DNA of 64,000 nucleotides from Allosphingosinicella indica (GCF_900177405.1 NZ_LT840185.1:2037501-2101500), one strand, 5' to 3'; positions 9,256 through 18,036 are shown, numbered from the stretch's first letter. Program-made: numbers and translations. The notes: generated by a model from the sequence alone, not told the origin.

Positions 9256-10108
9256 CGTCATGACGTCACTTTCACGGCTGCGCTTCGCGTGGGCGCTGCT
9301 GATCGGGCTCATGCTCGCGGCGCTGGCCTTCGCCTTCGTCGAGCCCGCCGCCGCGCAGACGGCGTCGCCCGCCGCGCCGACTGCACAAGCCGCGCCTACA
9401 CCTGCCACGCCGACGGCGGGCGGCCAGCCCGGCGCGCTGGATCGCGCCGTGAACACGCTCGCCGGCGATGGCCGCCCGCTGTCGCTGTCGCTCCAGATTC
9501 TCGTCCTCATGAGCCTTTTGACGGTGCTGCCGTCGCTGATCCTCATGATGACCAGCTTCACCCGCATCATCATCGTGCTGTCGATCCTGCGGCAGGCGCT
9601 CGGCCTCCAGCAGACGCCGCCCAATCAGGTTCTCGTCGGCCTGGCGCTGTTCCTGTCGATCTTCGTGATGCGGCCGGTCATCGAGCAGGTGAACGCCACC
9701 GCCTACACGCCGTATGGCGACGGCCAGATCACCATCGAGGAAGCGGTGTCGCGCACCGGCGACGCACTGCACGGCTTCATGGTCCGCCAGACGCGGCAGC
9801 AGGATCTCAAACTCTTCTCCGATCTCGCCGAAGCCCCGCCCTTCGCGTCGTCGCGCGACATTCCCTTCTCGATCCTGATGCCGGCCTTCGTCACCTCGGA
9901 GCTGAAGACCGCATTCCAGATCGGCTTCCTCATCTTCCTGCCGTTCCTCGTCATCGATCTCGTCGTCGCATCGACGCTGATGGCGCTCGGCATGATGATG
10001 CTCTCGCCGACGATCGTGTCGATGCCCTTCAAGCTGCTGCTCTTCGTCCTGGTCGACGGCTGGGCGCTGACGATGGGCTCGCTCGCCGCCTCCTTCAGCG
10101 GAGGCTAG
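9248..10108 (+). CDS. fliP: Flagellar export gate protein FliP
   Basis: FliP (286 residues) forms the pentameric core of the export gate. It starts with a cleavable signal-like segment (residues about 9-36, ending AAAQ), which FliP proteins share, then conserved blocks [40 protein letters not shown] and [22 protein letters not shown]. The start at 9248 was taken because it overlaps fliO and has the expected signal sequence; the longer frame upstream is a shadow of fliO. Confidence 0.97.
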   Translation: MNDVMTSLSRLRFAWALLIGLMLAALAFAFVEPAAAQTASPAAPTAQAAPTPATPTAGGQPGALDRAVNTLAGDGRPLSLSLQILVLMSLLTVLPSLILMMTSFTRIIIVLSILRQALGLQQTPPNQVLVGLALFLSIFVMRPVIEQVNATAYTPYGDGQITIEEAVSRTGDALHGFMVRQTRQQDLKLFSDLAEAPPFASSRDIPFSILMPAFVTSELKTAFQIGFLIFLPFLVIDLVVASTLMALGMMMLSPTIVSMPFKLLLFVLVDGWALTMGSLAASFSGG

Positions 10109-10110
10109 CG

Positions 10111-10383
10111 ATGGACGGTCCCGATTATTTCATCGGCGTCGCGCAGCAGGCGCTCTGGATTCTCGCGCTGGCCGCCGCGCCGGTGCTCATCCCGGCGCTG
10201 CTCTGCGGCATCGTCATCGGCATGGTGCAGGCGGCGACCTCGATCAACGAGGCGACGCTCACCTTCGTCCCCAAGCTGATCGTCGTCGGGATCTGTCTCG
10301 CGCTCTTCGGCAGCGCGATCCTGATGCTGATGGTCGATTTCACGCAGGACATCTTCGCGCGCATCCCGGAGATCACGCGCTGA
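10111..10383 (+). CDS. fliQ: Flagellar export gate protein FliQ
   Basis: FliQ (90 residues) has two membrane helices and packs around FliP and FliR in the export gate. The family signature is clear: QALWILALAAAPVLIPALL, then MVQAATSINEATLTFVPKLI and a second helix. It starts 2 bases after the fliP stop, and its stop overlaps the fliR ATG (TGATG). Confidence 0.95.
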   Translation: MDGPDYFIGVAQQALWILALAAAPVLIPALLCGIVIGMVQAATSINEATLTFVPKLIVVGICLALFGSAILMLMVDFTQDIFARIPEITR

Positions 10384-11162
10384 TGCCAGCGGGATTCGCC
10401 GGACTGGAAGCGCAGCTCTGGATCTGGCTGGTGGCGATGATCCGGCCGGGCGCCGCGTTCATCGCCGCGCCGATCTTCGGCGCCGCGTTCGTGCCGGTGC
10501 AGATCCGCCTCATCATCTCGCTCGCCGTCGGTATCCCCGCGATGGCGGCGACCAATTTCCAGCTTCCCGCCGAGGGCATCGTCTCGATGGCGGGCTTCTT
10601 CCTGGTGCTGAGCGAAATCCTCGCCGGCCTCGCGATCGGCTTTGCGGTGCAGATCGGCTTCTCGGCCGCGATGATCGCGGGCGAGACGATCGGCAATGCG
10701 ATGGGCCTCGGCTTTGCATCGATGATCGATCCGCAGAGCGGCCAGTCGACCCCGGCGCTTGCGCGCTTCCTCTCGATCCTCGCGACCTTCCTGTTCCTTG
10801 CTTCAGGCGCGCATCTCGCGCTGATCGCGACGGTTGTGGAAAGCTACCGCGCGCTGCCGCCCGGCGATGCGTGGATGAGCTTCGAGAGCATCCGCGGCCT
10901 GGCGCTGTTCGGCGCCGTTCTGTTCGCTGCGGGCCTGTCCATCGCGCTCCCCATCGGCTTCGCGATCCTGCTCGTCCAGATCGTGATGGGTACGCTTGCG
11001 CGCTCTGCGCCGCAGCTCAACCTCTTCGCGGTCGGTTTCCCCGCCGCCGCGCTCGCCGGCGTCGTCCTTCTCGCCATCGCCTCGCCCGTGATGAGCGAAG
11101 CCATTCTGTTCGTCATCCAGCAGGGCCTCGAGCAGGCCCGCGACGTCGCGCTCGGGAGGTAG
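10383..11162 (+). CDS. fliR: Flagellar export gate protein FliR
   Basis: FliR (259 residues) completes the FliP5-FliQ4-FliR1 gate. It shows the usual five to six hydrophobic segments and conserved stretches such as MIRPGAAFIAAPIFGAAFVP, AGETIGNAMGLGFASMIDPQ and GFAILLVQIVMGTLARSAPQ. It overlaps fliQ by one base and is followed 3 bases later by flhB. Confidence 0.95.
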   Translation: MPAGFAGLEAQLWIWLVAMIRPGAAFIAAPIFGAAFVPVQIRLIISLAVGIPAMAATNFQLPAEGIVSMAGFFLVLSEILAGLAIGFAVQIGFSAAMIAGETIGNAMGLGFASMIDPQSGQSTPALARFLSILATFLFLASGAHLALIATVVESYRALPPGDAWMSFESIRGLALFGAVLFAAGLSIALPIGFAILLVQIVMGTLARSAPQLNLFAVGFPAAALAGVVLLAIASPVMSEAILFVIQQGLEQARDVALGR

Positions 11163-11165
11163 CCG

Positions 11166-12308
11166 ATGTCGGACGCACCGGAGAAAGACCAGAAAACAGA
11201 AGACCCCACCCCGAAACGCAAGAGCGAGGCGGTTCGGAAGGGTGACGTTCTCCAGTCGCGCGAGCTCGGCACTGCGATGATCATTATGGCCGGTGCCGCG
11301 TGGATCGCGCTCGCCGGGCCGATGCTGATCGGCGCGCTCGAAACGATGCTCAAGACCGGCCTCTCGATCGATGCCGATGCGATCCGCAATTTCGATCCGC
11401 TCGGCACCTTCGGCAAATTGCTCGCCATTGTTGCCATCCCGCTGATCATCCTGTTCGGGCTGACCTTGGCGGCGGCGATCGGCACCCCCGCGGCGCTCGG
11501 TTCGCTCGGCTTCCGCGGCGAGGCGATCGGCTTCAAGCCTGCGAAGATGAACCCGTTGAGCGGCATGAAGCGCATCTTCTCGGTGCGCGGGCTGATCGAG
11601 CTGGTGAAGTCGCTCGCCAAGGTCATCCTCCTCGGCTCGGTCGGCATCTGGCTGCTGCTCGACCAGGCGCGCTCGCTCATCGGGCTGACGTCGCAGGATC
11701 TGAAGCGCGCGATCGGCCATGTCGGCGACACCTTCCTGCTCGCCGTCATCGTCATGGCCTTCGCCCTTGCGCTCATCGCGCTGATCGACGTGCCCGCGCA
11801 AATGTACCAGCGCACCAGTCGGCTCAAGATGAGCAAGCAGGAAGTGAAAGACGAGGCGAAGCAGACCGACGGCTCGCCCGAGATGAAGGGCGCGATCAAG
11901 CGCCGCCAGATGGAGGTGCTGCGCGGCGGCGCCCGCGCCGCGGTGGCGGAGGCGACCGTGGTGCTCACCAACCCGACCCATTTCGCGGTGGCGCTGCGCT
12001 ACGACACCGATCGCGATGCCGCCCCCGTCGTCGTCGCCCGCGGCCGCGGCGCGACCGCCGAGGCGATCCGCGAGCTGGCAAAGGAGAATGGCGTCCCGCT
12101 GCTCAGCTATCCGCAGCTCGCACGCGCCATCTATTTCACCGCGCAGACCGGCCAGATGGTCCGCGAGGATCTCTACCTCGCGGTCGCCACCGTGCTGGCC
12201 TTCGTCTTCAATATCGATGCGACGATGGGGGCGACAGCAGCGCCGCAGCCGGCCGTCAACGTGCCCAAGGGGGCGCGTTTCGACGAACGCGGGATGCCCG
12301 AAGCCTAA
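11166..12308 (+). CDS. flhB: Flagellar export switch protein FlhB
   Basis: FlhB (380 residues) has four membrane helices and a cytoplasmic domain that cleaves itself to switch export from hook to filament proteins. The charged N-terminus (EKDQKTEDPTPKRKSEAVRK) is diagnostic, and the autocleavage motif Asn-Pro-Thr-His is at residues 269-272, the same position as in well-studied FlhB. Partner FlhA is not in the window. FlhB closes the tightly packed fliE-flhB block; an 87-base gap follows. Confidence 0.97.
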   Translation: MSDAPEKDQKTEDPTPKRKSEAVRKGDVLQSRELGTAMIIMAGAAWIALAGPMLIGALETMLKTGLSIDADAIRNFDPLGTFGKLLAIVAIPLIILFGLTLAAAIGTPAALGSLGFRGEAIGFKPAKMNPLSGMKRIFSVRGLIELVKSLAKVILLGSVGIWLLLDQARSLIGLTSQDLKRAIGHVGDTFLLAVIVMAFALALIALIDVPAQMYQRTSRLKMSKQEVKDEAKQTDGSPEMKGAIKRRQMEVLRGGARAAVAEATVVLTNPTHFAVALRYDTDRDAAPVVVARGRGATAEAIRELAKENGVPLLSYPQLARAIYFTAQTGQMVREDLYLAVATVLAFVFNIDATMGATAAPQPAVNVPKGARFDERGMPEA

Positions 12309-12395
12309 ACATTCAGTTTCCGCCGCCGTTATCTGTATCCGGAAGAATGGGCGGCCGATGTCGTGGCGGTCCATCCGGCGTAGGAGGACGGCGAC

Positions 12396-12698
12396 GTGAA
12401 GGCCCCGCTTTCCGGAGCGATCGAGCGGATCGAGGCGGCGCTTCGATCGGCGCTGTCGGCGCGCGGCGAAGCGCGACGGGCCAATGCGCGCGAGGCGCTG
12501 GCCGGCGATTCCGGCTCCAACGTTCATCTCGAAGCCTGGCTCGAGGCGGTCGCGGTCGAGCTGCAATCGGGGCGGAGCGCGATGGTGCCCGATGACATGG
12601 TCGATGTGATCGCGCAGCGCATGCTCGCGGACCGCGGCCGATCGCTCGGCGCGCATGCCCAGCTCGATGCCGTATCGGCCCGCAATTTGATCCGCTGA
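12396..12698 (+). CDS. Hypothetical protein inside the flagellar locus
   Basis: A 100-residue, Ala/Arg-rich, probably all-helical protein with no motif I recognise. The GTG start is preceded by a good ribosome binding site (AGGAGG, 12383-12388). Third codon positions are GC-rich, as in its neighbours, so it is probably a real gene. It lies between flhB and the sigma-28 candidate promoter of fliD. The size, helicity and place would suit a small flagellar chaperone or regulator, but that is only a guess from context. Confidence 0.5.
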   Translation: MKAPLSGAIERIEAALRSALSARGEARRANAREALAGDSGSNVHLEAWLEAVAVELQSGRSAMVPDDMVDVIAQRMLADRGRSLGAHAQLDAVSARNLIR

Positions 12699-12703
12699 AC
12701 GCC

Positions 12704-12730
12704 TAAAGAAACGCCGCTTCGTGCCGTTCT
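12704..12730 (+). promoter_or_regulatory. Candidate sigma-28 (FliA) promoter for fliD-fliS
   Basis: TAAAGAAA at 12704-12711 and GCCGTTCT at 12723-12730, separated by 11 bases, resemble the FliA consensus TAAAGTTT-N11-GCCGATAA. It lies 24 bases upstream of fliD, a gene that belongs to the late flagellar class in other bacteria. fliA itself is not in the window. Confidence 0.5.
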
Positions 12731-12743
12731 TTCAAGAGAACGG
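12724..12743 (+). repeat. 7-bp inverted repeat overlapping the fliD promoter
   Basis: CCGTTCT (12724-12730) and AGAACGG (12737-12743) are a perfect inverted repeat with a 6-base spacer. It overlaps the -10 element of the proposed sigma-28 promoter and the first transcribed bases, and ends just before the fliD ribosome binding site. It could be a regulator site or a 5' hairpin. Confidence 0.45.
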
Positions 12744-12754
12744 AAGGAACGCGC

Positions 12755-14374
12755 ATGGCCTCGTCGATCGGATATAGCCTGGGCATCGGATCGGGCATCG
12801 ACACCAAGTCGCTCATCGCCGACCTGACGGCCGCTGCGAAGGGCCCGAAGGAAGCGCTGATCAAGCAGCGCGAGGAGCGCAACACCGCGCAGCTCTCGAC
12901 GCTGAGCCAGGTCGCCGGTGCGATCGATTCCTTCGCCACCGCGCTCTCGAGCCTCGTCTCGGGCGGCACGCTCTACAGCCAGCCCGCGGTTTCCGATCCG
13001 ACGATGTTCACCGCCAAGTCGCTTGCCGGCGCGCGTCTCGGCGGGCTCTCGGCCGAGGTCGAGGTCAAGCAGCTCGCCAAGGCGCAGTCTCTGGTCTCGA
13101 CCCCGCTCGCCTCGGCGACCACGGCGGTGGGGCAGGGGACGCTCACCATCGGCGTCGGCACCAAGACGTTCGACGTCGTCATCGGCGCCGGCAACGACAA
13201 TCTCGACGGCCTCGCCCGCGCGATCAACGCCGCCAAGTCGGGCGTCACCGCTTCGGTCATCACCGAGGCGGGCAGCGCGCGGCTGGTGCTGCGCGGCGGC
13301 GTCGGCGAGGCGCAGGCCTTCACCCTCTCCGTGCCCGATGGCACCGACTCGGGCCTCGAGCGCTTCGCCTATGGCCCGTCGGTCACCGGCGGCATGGCGC
13401 TGACCCAGGCGGCGCAGGACGCGATTGTCAGCCTCGACGGCGTCGACGTGAAGCGCCCGTCCAACACGATCAACGATCTCATCGACGGCGTCGAGTTCAG
13501 CCTGCTGCGCGCCGAGCCCGGCAAGACGGTCACCGTCGGCGTCAGCCGCCCGACCGCCGCGATCGAGCAGGGCGTCAACGATTTCGTCGCCGCCTATAAC
13601 GAGCTTCACTCGATGCTCGCCGAGGCGACCAGGATCGGTACGCCGGGCAAGGGCGACGGCGGCGTGCTGCGCGGCGATCTTTCGGTGCGCGAGATGCAGC
13701 GTCAGCTTTCGCAGCTCACCTCGAAGGTGCTCAACAACGGCGGCGAGGGGCCGCGCACGCTCGCCGACATCGGCGTCGCCACCAATCGTGACGGCACGCT
13801 GCGCGTCGATGCGTTCCGCCTCAAGGCCGCGCTCGAGACCAATGCCGAGGGCGTCGAGGCTTTGTTCAACCCCGGCCAGTCGAGCAGCAGCCCGTTCGTG
13901 TCGATCGTCAGCAAGGTCGGCAAGGTGAAGCCGGGCGCCTACCAGCTCACCGATCTCGTTCCGCCCAACGGCTCGACGCCGGGCAGCGGCAAGGTCAACG
14001 GCGTCGCGATGATCTGGTCGGGCTCCAGCCTGGTCGCGCCGGCGGGTTCGCCCGCGCTCGGCCTCACCGTCCGGCTCGCCGAAGGCGCGCCCGCGACCGC
14101 GACGATCAACGTCGATTTCGGCCTCGGCGGCGCCTTGCAGGCGGTGCGGGATTCGCTCCGTTCGCGCACCGGCCCGTTCACGTCGAGCCAGGAGCGCCTC
14201 AACGCCGAGGCCGAGTCGATCGCCGATGCGCGTGAGAAAATGGAGATGCGCTCGGAGGCTTATTACAATCAGCTCGTCAAGCAGTTCGGCGCGATGGAAA
14301 GCCGCGTTTCGGCCTTCAAGGCGACGCAGAGCTATCTCGAGCAGCAGATCAAGATGTGGACCGCGGGCAAGTAA
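12755..14374 (+). CDS. fliD: Flagellar filament capping protein FliD
   Basis: FliD (539 residues) is the HAP2 cap that folds flagellin at the filament tip. The N-terminal exported coil starts with IGYSLGIGSGIDTKSLIADL, the classic FliD start. FliD core domains follow, with D2/D3 insertions in the middle, and a C-terminal coiled coil (residues about 480-535, ending SRVSAFKATQSYLEQQIKMW). It follows its own candidate promoter and precedes fliS by 29 bases. Confidence 0.93.
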   Translation: MASSIGYSLGIGSGIDTKSLIADLTAAAKGPKEALIKQREERNTAQLSTLSQVAGAIDSFATALSSLVSGGTLYSQPAVSDPTMFTAKSLAGARLGGLSAEVEVKQLAKAQSLVSTPLASATTAVGQGTLTIGVGTKTFDVVIGAGNDNLDGLARAINAAKSGVTASVITEAGSARLVLRGGVGEAQAFTLSVPDGTDSGLERFAYGPSVTGGMALTQAAQDAIVSLDGVDVKRPSNTINDLIDGVEFSLLRAEPGKTVTVGVSRPTAAIEQGVNDFVAAYNELHSMLAEATRIGTPGKGDGGVLRGDLSVREMQRQLSQLTSKVLNNGGEGPRTLADIGVATNRDGTLRVDAFRLKAALETNAEGVEALFNPGQSSSSPFVSIVSKVGKVKPGAYQLTDLVPPNGSTPGSGKVNGVAMIWSGSSLVAPAGSPALGLTVRLAEGAPATATINVDFGLGGALQAVRDSLRSRTGPFTSSQERLNAEAESIADAREKMEMRSEAYYNQLVKQFGAMESRVSAFKATQSYLEQQIKMWTAGK

Positions 14375-14403
14375 GCCGCGGCCCCAAGAACATAAGGGAA
14401 GGA

Positions 14404-14808
14404 ATGACGGTGCAGATGTACATGCAGCCTGCGCGGCTGGGCGCGGCCCGGGCTCAGTATCAGAATGTCGATTTCCAGAGCCGCGTCGAGGGCGCCTCGC
14501 CGCACCGGCTGGTCGGCATCCTGTTCGAGGAGCTGATCAAGTCGATCGACGCGATGGCGGCGGCGTGCCGGCGCGGCGATTATGTCCAGCGCGGCGTGCG
14601 CCAGTCGCGCGCGCTCAACATCCTGCACGGACTGGAAGGCAGTCTCGATTTCGAAAAGGGCGGTGAGATCGCGGTCGATCTGGCAGCCATCTATCGCGAG
14701 ACGCGCCGCTTGGCGCTGGAAGCGGGCCGTGACAACGACCCGGCCCACCTAGTCCGCGCCCGCGAAATGCTTGCCGAGATCGCAACCGCCTGGGACCAGA
14801 TAGGCTAA
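14404..14808 (+). CDS. fliS: Flagellin export chaperone FliS
   Basis: FliS (134 residues) binds the C-terminus of flagellin before export. Family features are visible: a Tyr/Gln-rich start (YMQPARLGAARAQYQNVDFQ), EGASPHRLVGILFEELIKSI, then a helical bundle with RALNILHGLEGSLDFEKGGE. The ATG at 14404 has a ribosome binding site (AAGGGAAGGA) directly upstream and removes a 16-codon leader that shadows fliD. The flagellin gene is not in the window. Confidence 0.93.
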   Translation: MTVQMYMQPARLGAARAQYQNVDFQSRVEGASPHRLVGILFEELIKSIDAMAAACRRGDYVQRGVRQSRALNILHGLEGSLDFEKGGEIAVDLAAIYRETRRLALEAGRDNDPAHLVRAREMLAEIATAWDQIG

Positions 14809-14960
14809 GGAGAGCGCCGCTGTCCTACAGCACCAGCGTCTGCGATGATCGGCCAGTCCGGCTCTTTGTTATCGTCCGCTCACGCTGACCACAGGATCGC
14901 ACTGAAAAATAGAGGTTCGATTCAATCCATGGTCAGTGCGAACATTGGGAACATTCGCGC

Positions 14961-16067
14961 TCAGGCCGCCTTGGCGCTCAGCTCATACTTCCGCATCTTT
15001 TCGATCAGCGTGGTGCGCTGAAGCGTGAGCATGCGGGCGGCATCGGCGACGACGCCGCTGCTGAGGCGGAGTGCCTCTCCGATGAAGTCGCGCTCGAACT
15101 CGGCGACCATCGACTTGAGGTCGATCGGGCCGTCGCCGAGCAGCGGGCCCCCGCCGGCCGCGGGCTGCGGCTCGTTGGCGGGGGTCGGCAGGATGATCGG
15201 CGCGGCAAGCTCGGTTGCTTCCCACAGTGCCGCGCGCTCGGCGACCGTGGTGCGGCCGCGGCGGTGGAGGATGAGGTCGATCTGCTCGGCGCCCACCATG
15301 TCGCCCGGAAACAGGATCGTCGCACGCTCGACGACGTTGCGCAGTTCGCGCACATTGCCCGGCCAGTCGTGCGCAACCAGCTTATCCATCGCCGCCTGGG
15401 TGAAGCGCACGGTGCGCTTCTTGTCGGCGATGGTGCGCAGGAAATGCTTGACCAGCAACGGCACGTCCTCGCGGCGGTGACTGAGCGGCGGCAGGTCGAT
15501 CGGAAAGACCGACAGCCGGTAGAAGAGGTCTTCGCGGAAGCGCTGATCGGTGATCGCCTGATCGAGATCGCGGTGCGTCGCCGAGACGATGCGCGTGTCG
15601 ACCGCGATCTGGCCGCGCCCGCCGACGCGCTGGATCGAGCGCTCTTCGAGCACGCGGAGCAGCTTCACCTGCATGTCGGCCGGCATGTCGCCGATCTCGT
15701 CGAGGAAGAGGGTGCCGCCGTGGGCATCCTCGAAGCGGCCGCGGCGCTGCGTCACCGCGCCGGTAAACGAGCCCTTTTCGTGGCCGAACAGCTCGGATTC
15801 CAGAAGATCGCGCGGGATCGCGCCGCAATTGACCGCGACATAGGATTTTGCGGCGCGGACGCTTTCGGCGTGGATGGCGCGAGCCACCACTTCCTTGCCG
15901 GCGCCCGACGGGCCGGTGACGATCACCGAAGCATTGGTCGGCGCGACGTGGCGCACCAGGCGGCGCAGTTCGTCCATGCCGCGGCTCTCGCCCACGATCA
16001 GGCTGTCCGCGCTCATGCCGTCCGCCTTGATATCGGTCATCATCGTCATCGCCGTCTTGAACCCCAT
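14961..16067 (-). CDS. Sigma-54 activator, receiver-less, flagellar regulator candidate
   Basis: This 368-residue protein (from ATG 16067) is an NtrC-family AAA+ activator. It has Walker A GPSGAGKE near residues 48-55, the sigma-54 contact loop as GSFTGA rather than GAFTGA, Walker B GGTLFLDEIGDM, and a C-terminal Fis-type helix-turn-helix (VVADAARMLTLQRTTLIEKM). The N-terminus is too short for a receiver domain, so activity may be set by a partner or by level. The frame stays open 65 codons further (to 16262), but that part is not recognisable. Its place beside the flagellar locus suggests a FleQ/FlbD-like role (inference). Confidence 0.8.
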   Translation of the reverse strand: MGFKTAMTMMTDIKADGMSADSLIVGESRGMDELRRLVRHVAPTNASVIVTGPSGAGKEVVARAIHAESVRAAKSYVAVNCGAIPRDLLESELFGHEKGSFTGAVTQRRGRFEDAHGGTLFLDEIGDMPADMQVKLLRVLEERSIQRVGGRGQIAVDTRIVSATHRDLDQAITDQRFREDLFYRLSVFPIDLPPLSHRREDVPLLVKHFLRTIADKKRTVRFTQAAMDKLVAHDWPGNVRELRNVVERATILFPGDMVGAEQIDLILHRRGRTTVAERAALWEATELAAPIILPTPANEPQPAAGGGPLLGDGPIDLKSMVAEFERDFIGEALRLSSGVVADAARMLTLQRTTLIEKMRKYELSAKAA

Positions 16068-16348
16068 CCGTTTGGCGGCGTCGAAAAGCCACCCCCGTTG
16101 CGTCGGGAATTTGACGCTCAGACGTTGGGAAATAGTTAACGCCGGTAACGAACGGATTTCGGCGCGCTTTTCCGCCGCTGCCGCGACATGCTCGTCGGCT
16201 GAAAGCGCGGATTCGTCGCGCCGCAGACGCTTTCGTAGCGGGATCAGGTGGCTTAGCCGCATGACACACGCCTCCGGAAATCGCCCCGCTTAACAGCCGC
16301 CTCGCACCGGACGCAGCAAGCGCACCGGACATTCGACTTCACATCAAA

Positions 16349-16366
16349 AGCCGCCGGGGGGCGGCT
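16349..16366 (+). other. GC-rich hairpin in the leader of the outer membrane protein gene
   Basis: AGCCGCC (16349-16355) and GGCGGCT (16360-16366) form a perfect 7-bp stem with a GGGG loop. It lies 23 bases upstream of the ATG at 16390 and just before the ribosome binding site (AAGGGGAA). It lacks a T tract, so a role in leader stability or translation is more likely than termination. Confidence 0.4.
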
Positions 16367-16389
16367 CACATCCAAGGGGAATTTTTGAA

Positions 16390-16965
16390 ATGCGTAAGTA
16401 TATCGTCGCGTCTGTTGCTTCGCTTGCTCTCGCCGCCGCCGCTTCGCCGGCTGCCGCCGAAGGTTTCCGCGCCGAGATCCACGGCGGCTACGACATCACG
16501 AATGCCGACGGCCCGGGCGACACCGATGCGGACGGCTTCATGTACGGCGTCGGCTTCGGCTATGATTTCGACATCGGCAAGGCCGGCTTCATCGGCCCCG
16601 ACTTCAGCATCGACGACAGCAGCGCCCGCGAATGCGGCAGCAGCGTCCTCCTCGCCGGCGATCGCCTCTGCGTCCGCGCCGGCCGCGATCTGGCGGCGGG
16701 CATCCGCGGCGGCGTGAAGGTCAGCGAGAACGGCAAGCTCTATGCGCTCGCCGGCTACACCAACGCGCGCTTCGTTTCGAGCTACACGACCCCGGCCGGC
16801 GTCCGCATCCGCGACGGCGAGAACCTGGACGGTTTCCGTATCGGCGCCGGCTACGAGCACAGCTTCGGCGGCAATCTCTACGCCAAGGGCGAGTATCGCT
16901 ACTCCAACTACGAAGCGGGCGTCGATCGCCATCAGTTCCTGATGGGCGTCGGCATGAACTTCTAA
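16390..16965 (+). CDS. Small outer membrane beta-barrel protein
   Basis: A 191-residue exported protein with a signal peptide of about 23 residues (cleavage after SPAAA). The mature part alternates beta-strand-like stretches (FMYGVGFGYDFDIG; KLYALAGYTNARF; YAKGEYRYSNYEAG) and ends in phenylalanine (MGVGMNF), the standard outer membrane assembly signal. This fits the 8-stranded OmpA/opacity-like barrels common in Alphaproteobacteria. The pair CGSSVLLAGDRLC could form a loop disulfide. Function beyond membrane structure is unknown. Confidence 0.85.
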   Translation: MRKYIVASVASLALAAAASPAAAEGFRAEIHGGYDITNADGPGDTDADGFMYGVGFGYDFDIGKAGFIGPDFSIDDSSARECGSSVLLAGDRLCVRAGRDLAAGIRGGVKVSENGKLYALAGYTNARFVSSYTTPAGVRIRDGENLDGFRIGAGYEHSFGGNLYAKGEYRYSNYEAGVDRHQFLMGVGMNF

Positions 16966-17044
16966 GCCTTCATCGGGCGGGGAGGGCGCACGGCAGCGTC
17001 CTCCCCATTTCGCCCGGACCGATTTCAAAGTGGGGAACTATCCA

Positions 17045-17815
17045 ATGCGCAAGATCACCTTGCTCGCCGCGCTCGCCGCGACCATGCTCACCGCCACCGT
17101 GCCGGCGCTCGCCCAAGGCAAGTCGTCGGGCCGCAAGGCGCAGGAAAGGGGCGTCGCCGAAATTCCGGTGTGCACCCAGAAGCTCGGCACCATCGCGATC
17201 GTCGAGCCCGACAACAATTGGTGGCAGGGCCTCGGCCTCGGTAGCCCCGAAGCGGTCATCAAGATGTTCGTGATGAAGTCCGGCTGCTTCGGCCTGGTCG
17301 ATCGCAACAAGGGTCTGGCCAGCCGCAACATCGAGCGCGCGCTCGCCGACAATGGCGAATTGCAGCAGGGCTCCAACATCGGCCGCGCGCAGGTGAAAGC
17401 CGCCGACTATTTCATCGTCCCCGACATCGTCAGCCAGAACGCGAACAGCGGCGGCGGCGGCTTCGGCGCGGCGCTCGGCGGCCTGCTCGGCAGCAGCACG
17501 GTCGGCGCGATCGCCGGCGGCATCTCGGTCAGCAAGAAGGAAGCGAACGTCATGCTGACGCTCGTCAATTCGCGCACTACTGAGCAGGAGCGTCTGACCG
17601 AGGGCTATGCCCGCAAGTCGGACTGGAGCTTCGGCGGCGGCGCCGGGGCGGGCAGCTTCTGGGGCGGCTATGGCGGCATCGCCGGCGGTGGCTATCAGAA
17701 CACCGACATCGGCCAGGTGATCGTGCTCGCCTATCTCGATGCCTATAAGCAATTGGTCAGCCAGCTCGGCGGTCTCCCCGCCAACCCAAGCGCAGCCGCG
17801 CCGGTTGCCCGCTGA
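17045..17815 (+). CDS. CsgG/HfaB-like exported protein
   Basis: A 256-residue protein with a signal peptide (about residues 1-22, cleavage after ALAQ) and features of the CsgG/HfaB family: VIKMFVMKSGCFGLVDRNKG, SRNIERALADNGELQQGSNI, a Gly-rich membrane-like segment (about 135-165), and VMLTLVNSRTTEQERLTEGY. CsgG proteins form outer membrane secretion channels. Unlike CsgG it has no lipobox, and the first mature Cys is far from the N-terminus (IPVCTQKL). It may be a periplasmic relative. No curli or holdfast genes are nearby. Confidence 0.65.
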   Translation: MRKITLLAALAATMLTATVPALAQGKSSGRKAQERGVAEIPVCTQKLGTIAIVEPDNNWWQGLGLGSPEAVIKMFVMKSGCFGLVDRNKGLASRNIERALADNGELQQGSNIGRAQVKAADYFIVPDIVSQNANSGGGGFGAALGGLLGSSTVGAIAGGISVSKKEANVMLTLVNSRTTEQERLTEGYARKSDWSFGGGAGAGSFWGGYGGIAGGGYQNTDIGQVIVLAYLDAYKQLVSQLGGLPANPSAAAPVAR

Positions 17816-17822
17816 GACGGCC

Positions 17823-17851
17823 GGAGGGCCGCCCGCCGAGGGTGGCCCTCC
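17823..17851 (+). terminator. Hairpin after the CsgG-like gene
   Basis: GGAGGGCC (17823-17830) and GGCCCTCC (17844-17851) form a perfect 8-bp stem, 8 bases after the stop. There is no T tract, so it may act as a weak terminator or mRNA 3' end stabiliser. Confidence 0.5.
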
Positions 17852-18036
17852 AACTCTTGGATGAGACGGAGCCAGGGGGCGCGAAGATGACGGATTTGTC
17901 GCACGCTCCCGCACTTTCGTCTTGCGGCCCTGTTCCGGCCGAAGCCGCGGCGCGATCCATCGGGAATCGTGGGCGCCGTAGGCTGATGCTTATGCTGGGT
18001 GACAGTATCGCTGCTCTTCGGCACAAGGGCGCAGCG

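Noticed and set aside
12309-12380. In-frame continuation after the flhB stop, ending about 24 codons later
   Set aside because: It could suggest stop codon read-through, but the tail has no similarity I recognise and FlhB already has normal length.
14809-14960. A gene or sigma-54 promoter between fliS and the activator
   Set aside because: No frame with a start context and no TGGCAC-N5-TTGC match were found on either strand.
17842-18036. Longer N-terminus for the LytS-type kinase
   Set aside because: Third-position GC falls sharply, the first ATG lies inside a hairpin, and the added residues have no recognisable feature.
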